From Coprinus comatus (Eukaryota; Basidiomycota; Agaricomycetes; Agaricales; Agaricaceae), in NCBI GenBank assembly GCA_034638255.1, contig JAWPGT010000092.1:18378-82377 (forward strand): a DNA stretch of 64,000 nucleotides, written 5' to 3'. The translations under genes and the position numbers were made by a program. Below the pieces are notes generated by a model. It worked only from the letters and a program-made list of their open reading frames with translations, had not been told where the DNA came from and ran no database searches. Shown piece by piece: positions 1 through 11,241 of this stretch. The first letter of the stretch is position 1. Each line of letters starts with the position of its first letter.

Positions 1-2
1 CT

Positions 3-2532
3 GCCATCCCTTCCGAATATCATGAATTCGCTGACGTGTTCAGCAAAGCCAAAGCTGACACGTTACCACCTCACCGACCTTACGACCTTAAGATTGATCT
101 TGAGGAAGGTACCTCACCACCTATCGGTGTGCTCTATTCGCTGTCGCAAATCGAGCTTGAGGCCTTACCTGAGTTCATCGACGAGAACTTAACTTCTGGT
201 TTCATTCGACAATCTTCTTCTTCTCATGCCGCACCCATTCTTTTCGTAAAAAAGAAGGACGATTCCCTCCGACTCTGTGTTGATTTTCATGGTCTTAATC
301 GCATCTCTAAAAAGGACCGTTACCCACTTCCGCTCATTTCCGACCTCTTAGACTCCCCCCAAAAGGCTCGTATCTACACCAAGATTGACCTCCGTCATGC
401 TTATCACCTCGTTCGCATCGCCGAAGGCGATGAATGGAAAACGGCTTTCCAAACTCACTACGGTTCGTTTGAATGGCTTGTCATGCCATTCGGCCTTACC
501 AACGCTCCTGCCGCTTTTCAACGTTTTATGAACGATATCTTTTCGGATATGCTTGATGTCTGTGTAGTCGTCTATCTCGACGACATTCTCATTTATTCCG
601 ACGACATTGCTTCTCACAAAAAACATGTCCGCGAAGTTCTCAAACGTCTGCGCAAGCATGGTCTTTATGCTCGTGCCGACAAATGTGAATTTCATTCCGA
701 ATCGGTGGAATATCTTGGCTACATTCTCGGCTCTGGAGGTCTTACTATGGCTCAGGACAAGGTTCAAATTATTCAAGACTGGCCCAAACTGAAAAAGGTA
801 AAGGACATTCAATCTTTCTTGGGTTTTGCGAACTTCTATCGGCGCTTTATCTATGGTTATTCCGACATCGTTGTCCCTCTGACAAGGCTCACTCGAAAGG
901 GTGTTGCTTGGTCGTTTGACGGCGAGGCTCGGGATGCTTTCAATGCTCTCAAAAAAGTGTTTACTTGTGCTCCTGTGCTTACTCATTGGGTCCCTGATGC
1001 TCAAATTATCATCGAGACCGACGCTTCTGACTACACTCTTGCTGCTATCATTTCTTTACTTACCGACGACGGTGACATCCACCCTGTCGCTTTCCACTCC
1101 CGTACCTTTTCCGCTCCCGAACTCAACTACGACACCCACGATAAAGAACTTCTCGCCATCTTCGAAGCTTTCCGAATCTGGCGACACTACCTTGAAGGAG
1201 CTCCGCTCCCGATTGATGTTGTCACCGATCACAAAAATTTGGAATACTTTTCTACTACTAAGGTTCTTACTCGTCGGCAAGCTCGCTGGTCTGAGTACCT
1301 CTCTGGGTTTAATCTTGTTATTCGCTTCCGACCTGGACGCCTCGGCACTAAGCCCGATGCTCTTACTCGTCGGTGGGACGTCTACCCTAAGGAGGGGGGA
1401 GTCGGCTATGCAGCCGTTAATCCTCACAACTTCCAACCGGTCTTCACTCAAGACCAACTTGCGGCCTCTGTTCGTGCTACGTATCTTCTTACTCCTGCTC
1501 TTCGCGCTTCTGTTATTGCTGACATTTCTAAGCTTCATTCCGATATACTCTCTTCTCTTTCTTCCGATGCCGAGATCGCCGAACACCTTGTCGAACCGAC
1601 AGGTCGGTGGTCTAGGGACGATCACAGATTCCTTCGCCTTGACGGCAGGATCTACGTCCCCGATGCTGAGAACCTTCGGGTTCGGGTTATGCAATATCAT
1701 CACGACCATCCCCTTGCCAGTCATTACGGTCAGAATAAAACCCTTGAACTTATTTGTCGAGACTATACATGGCCTGGTATTCGGGAAATGGTCAAACTCT
1801 TTGTCAAGAGTTGTGTAACCTGTATGCGATCCAAACCACAGCGTCATCGGCCTTATGGCTTGCTTAAGCCGCTTCCGATTCCTTCTCGTCCTTGGGATTC
1901 TATCTCGATGGACTTCATTGAGAAACTTCCCGCTTCTTCTGGCTTCGATGCGATTCTCGTTGTCGTTGACCGATTCACGAAGCAAGCTGTTTTTATTCCT
2001 TGTCATGATACAATTACTTCCGCTGACTTAGCCCGACTATTCGTTATCCATGTGTTCTCGAAGCATGGTGTACCGTCCCACGTTACTTCCGATCGTGGTT
2101 CGGAGTTCGTTTCTCATTTCTTCCGATCGCTTGGTGAAGCATTGAACATGCGTCTTCATTTCACTTCGGGTTATCACCCCAAAGGTGATGGTCAAACCGA
2201 ACGAACTAACCAAACTCTTGAACAGTACATTCGGATCTACTGTAACTATCAGCAGACCGACTGGTCGGAACTTCTTCCACTCGCCAAGTTCGCGTACAAC
2301 AATGCGCCGAATGCTTCCACTAATGTATCACCATTCTTTGCTAACAAGGGTTACCATCCTAATATTACAGTTTACCCCGAACGCGACCTGGTGTCCGCTC
2401 GAGCTCATGAATTCACGACTAATCTTGATGAGTTGCATGCGACTCTCAAGTTAGAGATTGCTTCCGCTCAGAAAAGGTATCAGGCTTCCGCCGACGCAAA
2501 GCGACTTCCGTCGCCGAGCTTCAAAGTCGGTG
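3..2532 (+). pseudogene. pol, first segment: reverse transcriptase, RNase H, integrase
   Basis: This is the Ty3/gypsy polyprotein that copies element RNA and integrates the DNA. The frame runs in from upstream of the window, so no start codon is assigned; the internal ATG at 36 is not a real start. The RT YLDD catalytic box lies near nt 572-584 after an LVMPFGLTNAP block. RNase H follows (TDAS near nt 1020, then a KELLAI block). The integrase has an HHCC-type zinc-binding motif (HHDH at about 1695, CVTC near 1815), then the DDE triad: Asp in SMDFIEKL, Asp in SDRGSEF, Glu in GQTERTNQ. The frame is broken after a Phe-Lys-Val-Gly motif at 2520-2531 by the nested element and resumes at 4364, so this copy cannot make a full protein unless the insert is removed. 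Confidence 0.93.
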
Positions 2533-4361
2533 CATCAGGATTTCGCACATGTCCTTGGAGGTACTTGAAGTTACTTAGAAAGGCATCCAAGGAGCTCCAA
2601 GTACACCCCAATAGAATTCAAAGAAGAGTAAAATTATCCTTGGAGTTCCTTGGAAAATTTGTCCCAAGGAGCTCCAAGTAGGTCCCTCTAACTTGGGTGT
2701 ACTTGAATAGCTTTGAACGTACTTGGACAACACATAAAAATTACTTTCCTACCTTGTAATTATATTTTACAGGATTTTATTTGCATTTTCGGGATAATTC
2801 AAGTACTCTCAAGGTCACACCAAGTAAGGGAATAAGGACAATAAAAAAAAATATCATTGAAGTTGTAATAATACATGTGATATACTAACTTAGTCTACAG
2901 TATTAATACATTCTTATATCTTTGTATCAGAATAGAGACTGTAATAGTGAAATAAGTAATTATTAACATAAAATGGAGAGAAAAAGCGAACCTTGGATGA
3001 TGTGTTACAAAGATCACATCACACGAAGCATGATACTCGACCGTACGGTGTGCGAGTACCAGCGTTGGAAGGGGCGGTTAATGTGGTTATAACGAGCCTA
3101 AACACAAAAGGATTGGATAAGAAATGGGCGAGTTATTAGTTATTTAGTTGGAGAGTAATATATATATAGTAACTTACCAAAGAGCTGCATGTCGGTACAT
3201 GAGTTTTGAGGGGTGCATGGTGCGGATGGTATCGTTGTAACAACGCCGTTTAGACGGTTTTAACGAACCTAAGTACAGGAGGAGTGCACAGATATTGAAT
3301 GACATATCAGTTATTTCGTTGGGGAGGAACATATGTGGTAACTTACCAGAGATGTGCACGTCAGTACATGAGTTTTGGGTGGTGCGGAGTGCGGATGGCA
3401 CCGTTCAAACGGCGTCGTCAAGACGGTTGTAATGAGCCTAAAATCATAAGGATTAAACATGTATCAAGCGAAATATTACATATTTATTTATAGTGACTCA
3501 CCTGGGACCCAGTACCAGAGTATTGCTCACTACACCTCTAATCCATCTCCACTGCACAAGCGACTTCGGTTGGCTATGGAGGAGTTATGGGTTGTTTAAA
3601 CAAGCCTAGGTACACGTCTCTATGTAAGGAAATGAGTGAAGCAGCCTCAAGATACTATTAGGTGATGACATACCATTATTAGCCATGTCAAACCATGAGA
3701 ACTATGCCATAGCACGCATGGCTAGGCTTGTTCGAAGCGGAAAAAAGAGCCGGTTCCGAAGAGCCAAGACGCGTGCCGAAGCGTGATGAAATGAGTACAA
3801 CAGACCAAAAACATTGTATGCTTACCTTGTTCAATAAAGTGGCTGTTATAGTACGAGTACTACCCCACATGACGCGTAACTGCCACCATTCGAAGCGAAA
3901 TGGTGAGACAATTCTAGAGAGCCTAGAAACGTGAGATTCCGTTAGGAATTGAGTGAATAGGGATGTAATGATGTGGCAGAGGTATTATGATCTTGTGAGA
4001 TTGTTGCCATTGGGATGTGACGTGGAGTGAGTGATGTGTGACAAGGAGAGTAGGATGTCACACTCATCCGCTTTTTTTGCAAAGTCCAAATCTGATAACA
4101 TCAAAAGTTTCAAAACATATGTGATGATCAATAATCATTGATCAGAACAAAAACAAATAGTGTTAATAATGTAAACTAAAGTTTAACATTTTTCGTGAGC
4201 ATGTAAAGCTTGAGGATTTACTTGGTTCTATCCTTGACCTAACTTGGAACTAAAAAGCTCCTCAGAGTACCTTGGGACATTTTTCACCAAGGATGTACAA
4301 GTACAACAAGCAGTCTAAGCAACCCTAAGGTAGACCCAAGCAAATGCGCGATTTCCTGATG
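2533..4361. mobile_element. Nested 1.83-kb TIR DNA transposon with TG target duplication
   Basis: The element starts CATCAGG (2533) and ends CCTGATG (4361). The termini stay similar for about 30 nt in inverted orientation, with scattered mismatches. It is flanked by TG at 2531-2532 and at 4362-4363, and removing the element plus one TG exactly rejoins the retrotransposon pol frame. Subterminal zones are rich in CCTTGGAG / CAAGTAC-type words in both orientations. No transposase is recognisable, so it is probably non-autonomous. The superfamily is not assigned: a 2-bp duplication fits several groups and the ends match none that I recognise with certainty. Confidence 0.85.
2992..3922 (-). repeat. 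Array of six exon-like units separated by intron-like spacers (minus strand)
   Basis: On the minus strand six blocks lie between splice-like signals: 3922-3826 (97 nt), 3764-3674 (91), 3605-3502 (104), 3437-3347 (91), 3268-3178 (91), 3097-2992 (106). Four are followed by consensus-like donors (GTAAGT, GTAAGC, GTGAGT, GTATGT at block ends). Five begin after TAG, and blocks start with related words (GCTCATTA, GTTCGTTA, GCTCGTTA, GCTTGTTT, GCTCTCTA, GCTCTTCG). Spacers are 61, 68, 64, 78 and 80 nt. The 3437-3347 and 3268-3178 blocks are clearly homologous along their length. They cannot be read as one protein: each is open in only one frame and the frames do not join across the junction. The product, if any, is therefore unknown: spliced non-coding RNA or a decayed gene. 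Confidence 0.6.
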
Positions 4362-4363
4362 TG

Positions 4364-4818
4364 ATCAAGCATTTGTTAAGGCTCAATTCTTCCGAACTAC
4401 TCATCCTGCAAAGAAATTTGCCAAAAAGTATTTGGGTCCTTACAAGATCATTGCACAACCTGGTACACTTTCTTACACACTTCAATTACCTCCGAATTTC
4501 CATTCTGTACACCCTGTCTTCCATGTATCCATGCTTGAACCGTTTACCGCTAACCCATTTCCGAATCGTTCAGATCCTCCGCCACCGCCGATTGAAATCG
4601 AAGGCGACATGGAGTATGAAATCTCCCGAATCGTCGATTCCAAGATCGACCGACGTCGGGCCTGCAAACTACTCTACAAAGTCGCTTGGTTGGGATACGA
4701 GGATACAGATGAGGAGTTTTCTTGGTTACCGGCGAATGAACTTGAGCACGCTGTTGAATTGGTTGATGCGTTCCACCGTTCCTATCCCCACCTTCCGGGG
4801 CCTCTATCTTCTCTTTAA
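4364..4818 (+). pseudogene. pol, second segment: integrase C-terminus and chromodomain
   Basis: This is the continuation of the interrupted pol frame. If one copy of the TG duplication and the insert are dropped, the Gly codon at 2529-2531 is followed by Asp-Gln and the frame continues without a stop to TAA at 4818. The first part is the usual gypsy C-terminal block (LGPYKI near 4432; HPVFHVSMLEPF near 4510). A chromodomain follows (EYEISRIVDSK, then YKVAWLGYEDTDEEFSWLPANEL), which in chromoviruses steers integration to modified histones. Nothing but the insertion breaks this segment. Confidence 0.9.
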
Positions 4819-5177
4819 TCATCGTCCCCGATCGCCAATTCTGGGCTAGGCCCAACTTCAACTTCTTCCAATTTCATTTTATTTTGGCCGATTGTGTTTC
4901 GATTTCTCGTCTCTATCTCATCTCGTATTATACTCTCTTCTTGTGCTATTATCTTCGGCCTATCGGTCATTTCACGCACTTCAGCCTGTCCCTCTTCGTT
5001 TTCGGCTGTCGGCCTTTACGTTACTACCTATCCTGATTTCTTCTGACAGTCGCCGATTCATTTTCTAACTTTTCGCTTTATTCTTACTTCACTTTCACAC
5101 CAGAGAGCACGAAACGGAATTGTACTTGTAGTAAAAAAACAAAAACTACGATCTACAAGTACGACCGACGCCAACAC
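4819..5177. other. Retrotransposon spacer between pol stop and antisense ORF end
   Basis: About 360 nt of pyrimidine-rich sequence between the chromodomain stop and the stop of the antisense ORF. It belongs to the retroelement. No ORF, repeat or structured element stands out. Confidence 0.6.
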
Positions 5178-6233
5178 CTACTCTTCCTCACCATCGGCAT
5201 CCTCATCCTCTTCTCCCTCCTCGTCGCCGCCCTTTACGTCGTTCATCTCCTTCAGGTCCTTTCTCAAACCCTTCATCTCCATCACCAAAGCCCCCAATGC
5301 CTGCCGCTGCCATTCCCAATGCTCTTTCTGCAACTTCCGCCATTCAAAATGGCGGCTCTCGTCATGTTGTTCCCGGGTATTGATCGTACGCTCCAAACGG
5401 GACACCGCAGCAGTAAACTGGCCGATTGAGGCCGACTCTCGAGTAGGGGGGCGGGTGACACCCGACGACGAAGGCCCAGCGACAGGAGCAGCCGGGCTAC
5501 CGAAGATCTCTTCGTGAGTCAAGGATGACCCACTGAAATCCATCCACGATGGTGCCGACGCGGCCGATGATGTTGCCTTGCGAGGTACCGGCCTTTTCTT
5601 CACTGCTCGAACTTCTTCTTCCTTTTTCTTCCCTTTCTCCTTCTTGACCTCCCCTTCTGTGTCCTTGCCGACACAACCCTTCTTATCCTTCACACACCTC
5701 TTACAGGGACCGCTTGGTCTGTTACCTTCCTCACACTCCACACCCAAGCCGACGCAGCACTGACAAGGGACCCTTTTCAACCGACTGCGTACTGTAAGCT
5801 CGGGCCGATGGGGTACTGAAACGAAGACTTGCCTGTCGGTGACCACCTTAGCCTTTCCGACGCCGATCACTTCCACCTCCCCCTCGCTGTCTTCCACTAC
5901 CGGTTTTGATTTCTTCTTCACCACTACTGCCGACATTTTCCCGTCGGACTCCCGACGCCTCTTCACCGTCTCAACATCTTGTCCTTGTAACGAGGTCGAA
6001 GATACAGTCAGGGTAATGGGTGGTGGTGTAGGGACGCGTGGCGAGGTCAGAGCTGGGGTAGATGGCAGAGTCGTCGGCACCTCCGCGGTGGCCGTTACCG
6101 CCGGTTCTTCCACAGGACTGGTGGGGGCCGAGGACGCCGGTACAGCCTGAGTGGCCTTCCACGCCGCCTCAAAAGCATCCCTCTGTTCGCTGGTCATATT
6201 GAGGAAGTCGTACATGGTTGGAATGGTGGACAT
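5178..6233 (-). CDS. Antisense ORF of the retrotransposon: Cys-rich, coiled-coil protein (351 aa)
   Basis: A single uninterrupted 351-codon frame runs opposite to pol. The N-terminus is short and polar, followed by a Pro/Ser/Thr/Val-rich stretch and a basic patch. A cysteine cluster lies at about residues 156-188 (CQCCVGLGVEC, then CKRCVKDKKGC), which resembles a small zinc-binding or fungal Cys6-like module. Next comes a Lys/Glu-rich linker, then about 50 residues with heptad-like Leu/Trp spacing (near 270-325, probable coiled coil) and a very acidic tail. A cluster plus coiled coil could mean DNA binding and dimerisation; that is inference. It lies wholly inside the retroelement, so it probably travels with it. 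I do not recognise a characterised family. Confidence 0.65.
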   Translation of the reverse strand: MSTIPTMYDFLNMTSEQRDAFEAAWKATQAVPASSAPTSPVEEPAVTATAEVPTTLPSTPALTSPRVPTPPPITLTVSSTSLQGQDVETVKRRRESDGKMSAVVVKKKSKPVVEDSEGEVEVIGVGKAKVVTDRQVFVSVPHRPELTVRSRLKRVPCQCCVGLGVECEEGNRPSGPCKRCVKDKKGCVGKDTEGEVKKEKGKKKEEEVRAVKKRPVPRKATSSAASAPSWMDFSGSSLTHEEIFGSPAAPVAGPSSSGVTRPPTRESASIGQFTAAVSRLERTINTREQHDESRHFEWRKLQKEHWEWQRQALGALVMEMKGLRKDLKEMNDVKGGDEEGEEDEDADGEEE

Positions 6234-6265
6234 GCCGTTGTAGTGTTGCCATCGCTGCCCCTCAC

Positions 6266-6275
6266 CTTTTATGCC
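6266..6275 (-). promoter_or_regulatory. TATA-like box ahead of antisense ORF
   Basis: The minus strand reads GCATAAAAGG about 35 nt upstream of the antisense ORF's ATG at 6233. Its position suggests that the ORF has its own promoter rather than using the LTR. Confidence 0.4.
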
Positions 6276-6434
6276 CCATTTCCAACTGTCACGTGCCCGA
6301 CACGCGGCGACTTCTCAACTTCTTTTTGCCTCATGGTTACCATGCCCCTTCCGACTTCACTTCCCCGCAGTCACTTTAACTTTCCACATTCACCACACTA
6401 AGTCCTCGAGGGCTCGGCCTTAATGGGGGGGCAC

Positions 6435-6950
6435 TGTCACGTACCGTGCCACCGACCAACCTTCCGACAACTCATCCGACCTTCCGACAGTTCCGACTGT
6501 CAATCTTGTTATCGGTCGCCGACCTCTTGGACCTTCATCTCTTATCTGCTCGTCCTATTCCAACTTCCTGTTTCGGTTACTTCCCTTTTCGGTCGGCATC
6601 ATCCTTTTTAGTATGTCGGCCCGTTGTCCTGTTATCTTATGTTTTGATATGTTATATTCCGATATCGGTAAACAATGTATTTAATCGCTAGTCGCTGATG
6701 TACATTCCTTAGTCTGATATCAACATAGTATCCGCACTCATCTCTGTCTTTGTCTTGTTCCGACTCTAAGTCAATCTTGTATCTGCTCTCGTTCTCTACT
6801 CTCCTCCGTAATTCCCACCGACATTCTTTCCAACCCTTCGGTCCTCTTGCAAGTGAGGCTAATCGCAGTATCGGAAGGGCGCAACACATACGTTGAAGCC
6901 GAAGCCTCAATCCGACATCGCTAGCTCATCTCCGATCCCCGTTCTTAACA
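6435..6950 (+). repeat. 3' long terminal repeat
   Basis: Starts TGTCACG directly after the purine run and CAC, and ends with ...TTAACA, giving TGT/ACA inverted termini as expected for LTRs. The length is about 516 nt. The exact right end is uncertain by a few bases (ACACA also ends plausibly). No second copy is in the window, so LTR identity and insertion age cannot be measured here. Confidence 0.7.
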
Positions 6951-8741
6951 CAGCAGCATGTAAAAAAAATGTCATCAATCTGTAGCTAAATACTTAAAGT
7001 GTAAGAATGTATAATTTTTTGAACCTTTATAAGACTACAGAAAGAAAAATTGAACAAGTTCTTCGAGAGGCCAAAATCATACCTAGATCAATTGCCGTGA
7101 TACAATGACACATCACTAATCAACTAATCATTTATAATGATCCAATTCATTCACTACTAATGGTACGTAGTAAGCTGTACTAAGGCTACCCACCTGGCCA
7201 ACAAAAATTAATTTACTAAATACAATCTTGTCTACAATATTCTAATTTTTATACAGGGGTAGTAACGACATGCTTGACTGATAATTAAGCCCAATTTTAG
7301 GATTGTTGTGTTGTTCATAGCTTCTCAGTTGTCCAATCCATTTTTGAGAGCCATCAATTTTGATAGATTTTGAAAAATTTCCCCACATTTTTCGCAAATT
7401 TCTTACTCTATTATGCCTAAAATCAAAATCCAGTGTAATATTAAGATGTATATTGGATATCTGAATATTATTCTACAATTTTGCATTACTTGGATAAGAT
7501 TTCGCACAGGAGGAGCAGAATTATGTCTCCAGTGTCATGTTGAGTGATCGTGTCACAGTGACTGATCCATGACTGTATATCACAATGGTGAAGATTGATG
7601 GCATCACACATATCAGCGGAGTCTGGATGAGATTGATGGCCTCTTCTCAATCTCTTGTCACGTCCATTGTTCAGCCTCAATATCTAAGCTCACAGACCCA
7701 TTATTCATAAACTAACTGCTGTATATTACATGGAAAATAGGAATGTTAATTAAAATCCATCCTTTTTTATCTTACAAAGGGGCTTGTATTACACCCAAAC
7801 ATTGGAAATACGTCTCAAAAAAGCAGTTTTCATCCAAAAGTTGTGCATTCCTTAAGGCCTAGAAAAACTTGTTCTGGGTCAATTTTTAAAAAATTTATCT
7901 TGAAATACTTGTCTAGTTTATCTCTATCAATTGCACTACTTCATTTGAGGAAAGATGGAAAACTATGCACTCCATTGGCATTTTTACATTACTGGGGTCT
8001 CACTTTACATTGCATTGTAATGGATAGTATAACTTAACTTACACTTGTGTGCTTTTATTCGGGCCGAAAACAAGTTCAAGCTTCAAGGTTCAATCCAAAG
8101 TCATAAACTTGTTACCTAGGTCATACTTACTAGTTATAAGTAAGCATGTAAATGTAAATCGCATTCGAAAAAATAAGGATTTGCGCTGTGCGACCGGCCC
8201 AATAAAAATCTTTTTTTTCTTTATTCTTTTATATATATGTTACTTCTTTAATAATAAGGGAAAAGGTCATGAAACCCTATACCTAACCAACAATCAACAA
8301 CTAACAATCCAACAACAGACGAACCAAGTACTTCTTATAAACAAATACAACAAAAAAAAGCCTCCGGTTTACTTATGTAAAAACAACTTTACTCCCTCTT
8401 TAAAAAGTTTAAACCCAAACCTTTCCATCCCCTACCTTTTTCTTTTTTTTTCAAATCCCCATAATCCATAAAATCCATCACCAAAGTACCAAGTGTTGAA
8501 CCGTACCATGAACGTGAACGTTATCGTCCGTCACGAGGATTATGCCTCCAGGATGTTAAAATAAAAATAAAAAACAAGTGAATGTGAATGTTTTCTTTTT
8601 TGTAAATCCTTTAATTTAAATGATCAAAAGTGAATGCTTTACAATGGGGGGTATAAGAAGAAGAAACAAACAAACAAGAAACAAACAGCGAAATTGAAAT
8701 GTGGGGATGGGAGGGATATACGATGGATATAAACGTAAACC

Positions 8742-8772
<31 letters not shown>

Positions 8773-9021
8773 CAGTAACATGCACAACAAGTCCAGCAAC
8801 ATTGCGCACCAAAGAAAAAAAAAGTCAACAAAACATGAACATAACCATGAACATTGAATATACTTGAAAAAAGTTGAGACAAATGATAAAAAAAAACATA
8901 AACAACGAAGAAGAAGAAAAAAGATGCAAAAAGGGGGGTATGAAAAACGAAAAAAAAAAACAACCAAATCCAAACAAAAGAAAAATCAATCAATCACACC
9001 TCTCATTCATCCATCCATTAA
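6951..9021. other. Intergenic, AT-rich, no gene seen
   Basis: About 2 kb between the LTR and the 3' end of the membrane-protein gene. It has a 29-nt A run (8742-8770), many shorter A/T runs and no ORF with protein-like composition. The 140-codon frame at 8049-8471 is low-complexity Asn/Lys/Phe and unconvincing. The end near 8600-9020 is probably 3' UTR of the minus-strand gene. Confidence 0.5.
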
Positions 9022-10625
9022 TCACATTCCACCATAAGCATCAGCCGGATCATACACAGTTTGTGCAGAAGTCGGTCTAGAAGGTAACTTCCTATCCACC
9101 GGAACAGTCAAAGTTGAAGCAAGCGAAACACCCGTATTCAAATTCGGATTCGTAGTAGTATTAAAGTTAACCACAGTCGAAGTTGAAGTCGAAGTTGAAG
9201 TCGAAGTGGTAGAACCTTCCAACGAACCCTGTTTTTTCATTTGTTCATTTATCGAAGAACTTGAATCATCATCATCACTCGTAACCGTTAAAGTAATCTT
9301 CCCTTTCTGATCCGGTTGATAATTTGCAAAACTACTTTTACCCGTTATTTCATACGCAGGCGGAGCAACATCTCTAACCTCCCTATCTGAAGTAGTTGTA
9401 GATCCATATTGAGACGATGGTACCGTTTCAGAAATTGAAGGTGAATGATTTCCGAATGGATTTGGAAGAACCGAGCTAGTTTGGTCTGATGCTGAAGAAA
9501 TTGGTCTTTGTTGTTGTTGTTGTTGTTGTTGTTGGGGATAAGGAACAGGTGCGGGTGCATACGCATTTTGTTGTGGATAATATTGTGGTTGATGTGGTTG
9601 AGGAGGGTATTGAGTAGGAGGTGAATAGCCTTGAGACATTGGGTAAGCACCGTATCCTCTGTCGCTATAGATGCTATTCGAGGAAGCGGGATATTGATTA
9701 TATTGTGCTTGTCCCTGGGCTGCATACGGGTTACCAAAGTGAGTTGGATAGGTCGTTGGTTGAGCGTAAGGAGATCCGTAATGTTCCTGTGGGTATCTTG
9801 GACCAGGATGAGGAGGATATGGGTCTGCTCTAGGTGTAGGCGTATTTCTGACATGTTGTTCAAGGAAAGTGGGTGGACGAGGTTTGCGTCGTTTTTCTGT
9901 TGGGTCTTCCAAGAGAATAGCAGATTGACGGAACTTGGTAGCATCGAACGCTCGATCATGGGCTTCTCTCTTTTCACGAACCCTTCGCTAAAAAAAGAAC
10001 AGGTTTAGAATGAATTACGAGGTGTATCGTAATTGTTTACTCACTAGGAACAGGTACAATATCACGCCAATTACCCCGAGAGCTACGAAACCTCCCATGA
10101 TACCTCCCACAACAGCACCCGTGCTTACCCCGGAACTTGGTGGACTAGCTGTATTTGTAGTTGTTGTAGATGGGGCAGAGCTTGTCGTCGTCGTCGAAGG
10201 AGAAGGAGAAGTTAATGGTAAAGTTGGTGAGGTTGTGATACTTGAAGAAGTTGTAGGGGGGATTACTGGTATCTACAATAATATTAGAACTCTCCGATAA
10301 GGGATCAGGTAAGTAACATACCGTTGGGGATGTGGTAGTAGTCACTGGGAGGGTGGGTATTGTTGTCGTTGTCGCAGTTATTGGAGGAATAGGTACTCTC
10401 GGAGTAGTAATGGTCGTAGCTGGAGAGGTGACCGGTGGACGGACTACTGTCGGAGCTGGTGTGGTAGGTTTTGCGGTTACTCGTGGAGTAGTTACGACAG
10501 TTGCTAGATATTTCTTGGTGGTTGGCTTTAGTTTATTATTATTTTTGCAGAAGGGACGAACGTTTAGGGGGTGTAATGGTTACTCTCGGACGAGTGACGA
10601 TGGCCGTGGTGGTTGGACGTGCAGC
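9022..10625 (-). CDS. Ser/Thr-rich single-pass membrane protein, 5' end unresolved
   Basis: Exons on the minus strand: 10625-10562, 10503-10322, 10272-10045, 9987-9022; joins are in frame with introns of 57, 49 and 58 nt. The N-terminal half is almost entirely Thr/Ser/Pro with recurring TPRVT/RPRVT words, typical of an O-glycosylated wall-facing stalk. One hydrophobic span follows (VVGGIMGGFVALGVIGVIL, exon 10272-10045), then a basic stop-transfer (RRVREKRE). The long cytoplasmic tail is rich in Pro, Gln, Tyr and Ser, with a poly-Gln run near 9510-9535 and a TSTSTSTS tract. The layout resembles fungal wall-stress sensors and Skg6/Mid2-like proteins, but no signature domain is visible. An ATG just before a possible GTCAGT intron upstream could be the start; no signal peptide was found, so the first exon may be missing. 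Confidence 0.65.
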
Positions 10626-11241
10626 CTAAAAAGCATGAAGACGATGTAAGAGGAGCAGTAGATGGACTGACCATGGGGAGATGAGGAAAGGACCGTTAAT
10701 TGAAAGGATTGGAAGTGGCGAAGACGCCTGGAGGACACCGAGGTATAGCGGAGAAAAAAGAGGGAGAGGTGTGGGGTTGGCGAGGAAGGCAACGGAAAAC
10801 ACAGATCACATCATTTCCAATTGCATGCCGTCTGTCCATGGCAACCATGTGTGAATATTCACTCCCTACCCTGACTTTTCTATCTATCCTCTCTTACCCG
10901 CTGCCTCCTTGTCTTTGCTTGGAGCATTATATAGCATCAGTAGCATATCAATTAGAGCTGATGATGGACGTTATGATGAAATAGTACCAACTAAAAACTT
11001 CGGACCGCTATACCGGCATCAATTGTTTTGGGTTGTGTACTACACCTCGTTAACACTTCAACTTGTCACAATGCAGACATTATTGGTTTCCCCACAAAAT
11101 GCTACGATGTTCACTTCAGCCCCTCAATCGTCTACGCACAAGCGCAAGCCTACAATGTCGCAAAATAACTTCATCCATACATGTGCGTCACGCTTGTAGT
11201 TTTCAATCTAGTCCTAAAAAAAAATAACAGCCAGACTCTAG
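10626..11241. other. Divergent intergenic region with unresolved first exons
   Basis: Between the membrane-protein gene (-) and the thioesterase gene (+). First exons of both genes are probably here. An ATG at 11071 opens a short Ser/Thr/Lys/Arg-containing peptide that could be a mitochondrial presequence for the thioesterase, but I found no donor that joins it in frame. Confidence 0.4.

Larger units (their letters stand above)
1..6950 (+). mobile_element. Ty3/gypsy chromovirus LTR retrotransposon, 3' part, cut by window edge
   Basis: The order RT, RNase H, integrase, chromodomain, a purine-rich tract and a terminal LTR is that of a Ty3/gypsy chromovirus. The 5' LTR and gag lie outside the window, so the flanking target duplication cannot be checked. 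The pol frame is already open at nt 3. The body is interrupted by a nested TIR element (2533-4361). An antisense ORF occupies 5178-6233, between the chromodomain and the LTR. A run of seven G (6425-6431) sits just before the LTR and is the likely polypurine tract. Apart from the nested insertion the pol frame has no internal stop, which suggests a young copy. Confidence 0.9.

Noticed and set aside
348..1004. 218-codon minus-strand ORF opposite RT
   Set aside because: Shadow of the conserved pol frame; no protein-like features of its own.
8049..8471. 140-codon plus-strand ORF
   Set aside because: Low-complexity Asn/Lys/Phe composition in AT-rich DNA, with no splice or promoter context.
8611..8993. 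Phe-rich minus-strand ORFs looking like membrane proteins
   Set aside because: Caused by long A/T runs (poly-A gives poly-Phe on the other strand); lies in the likely 3' UTR.
10010..10649. Plus-strand Val/Gly-rich ORFs
   Set aside because: Antisense of the Thr/Pro-rich exons of the membrane-protein gene.
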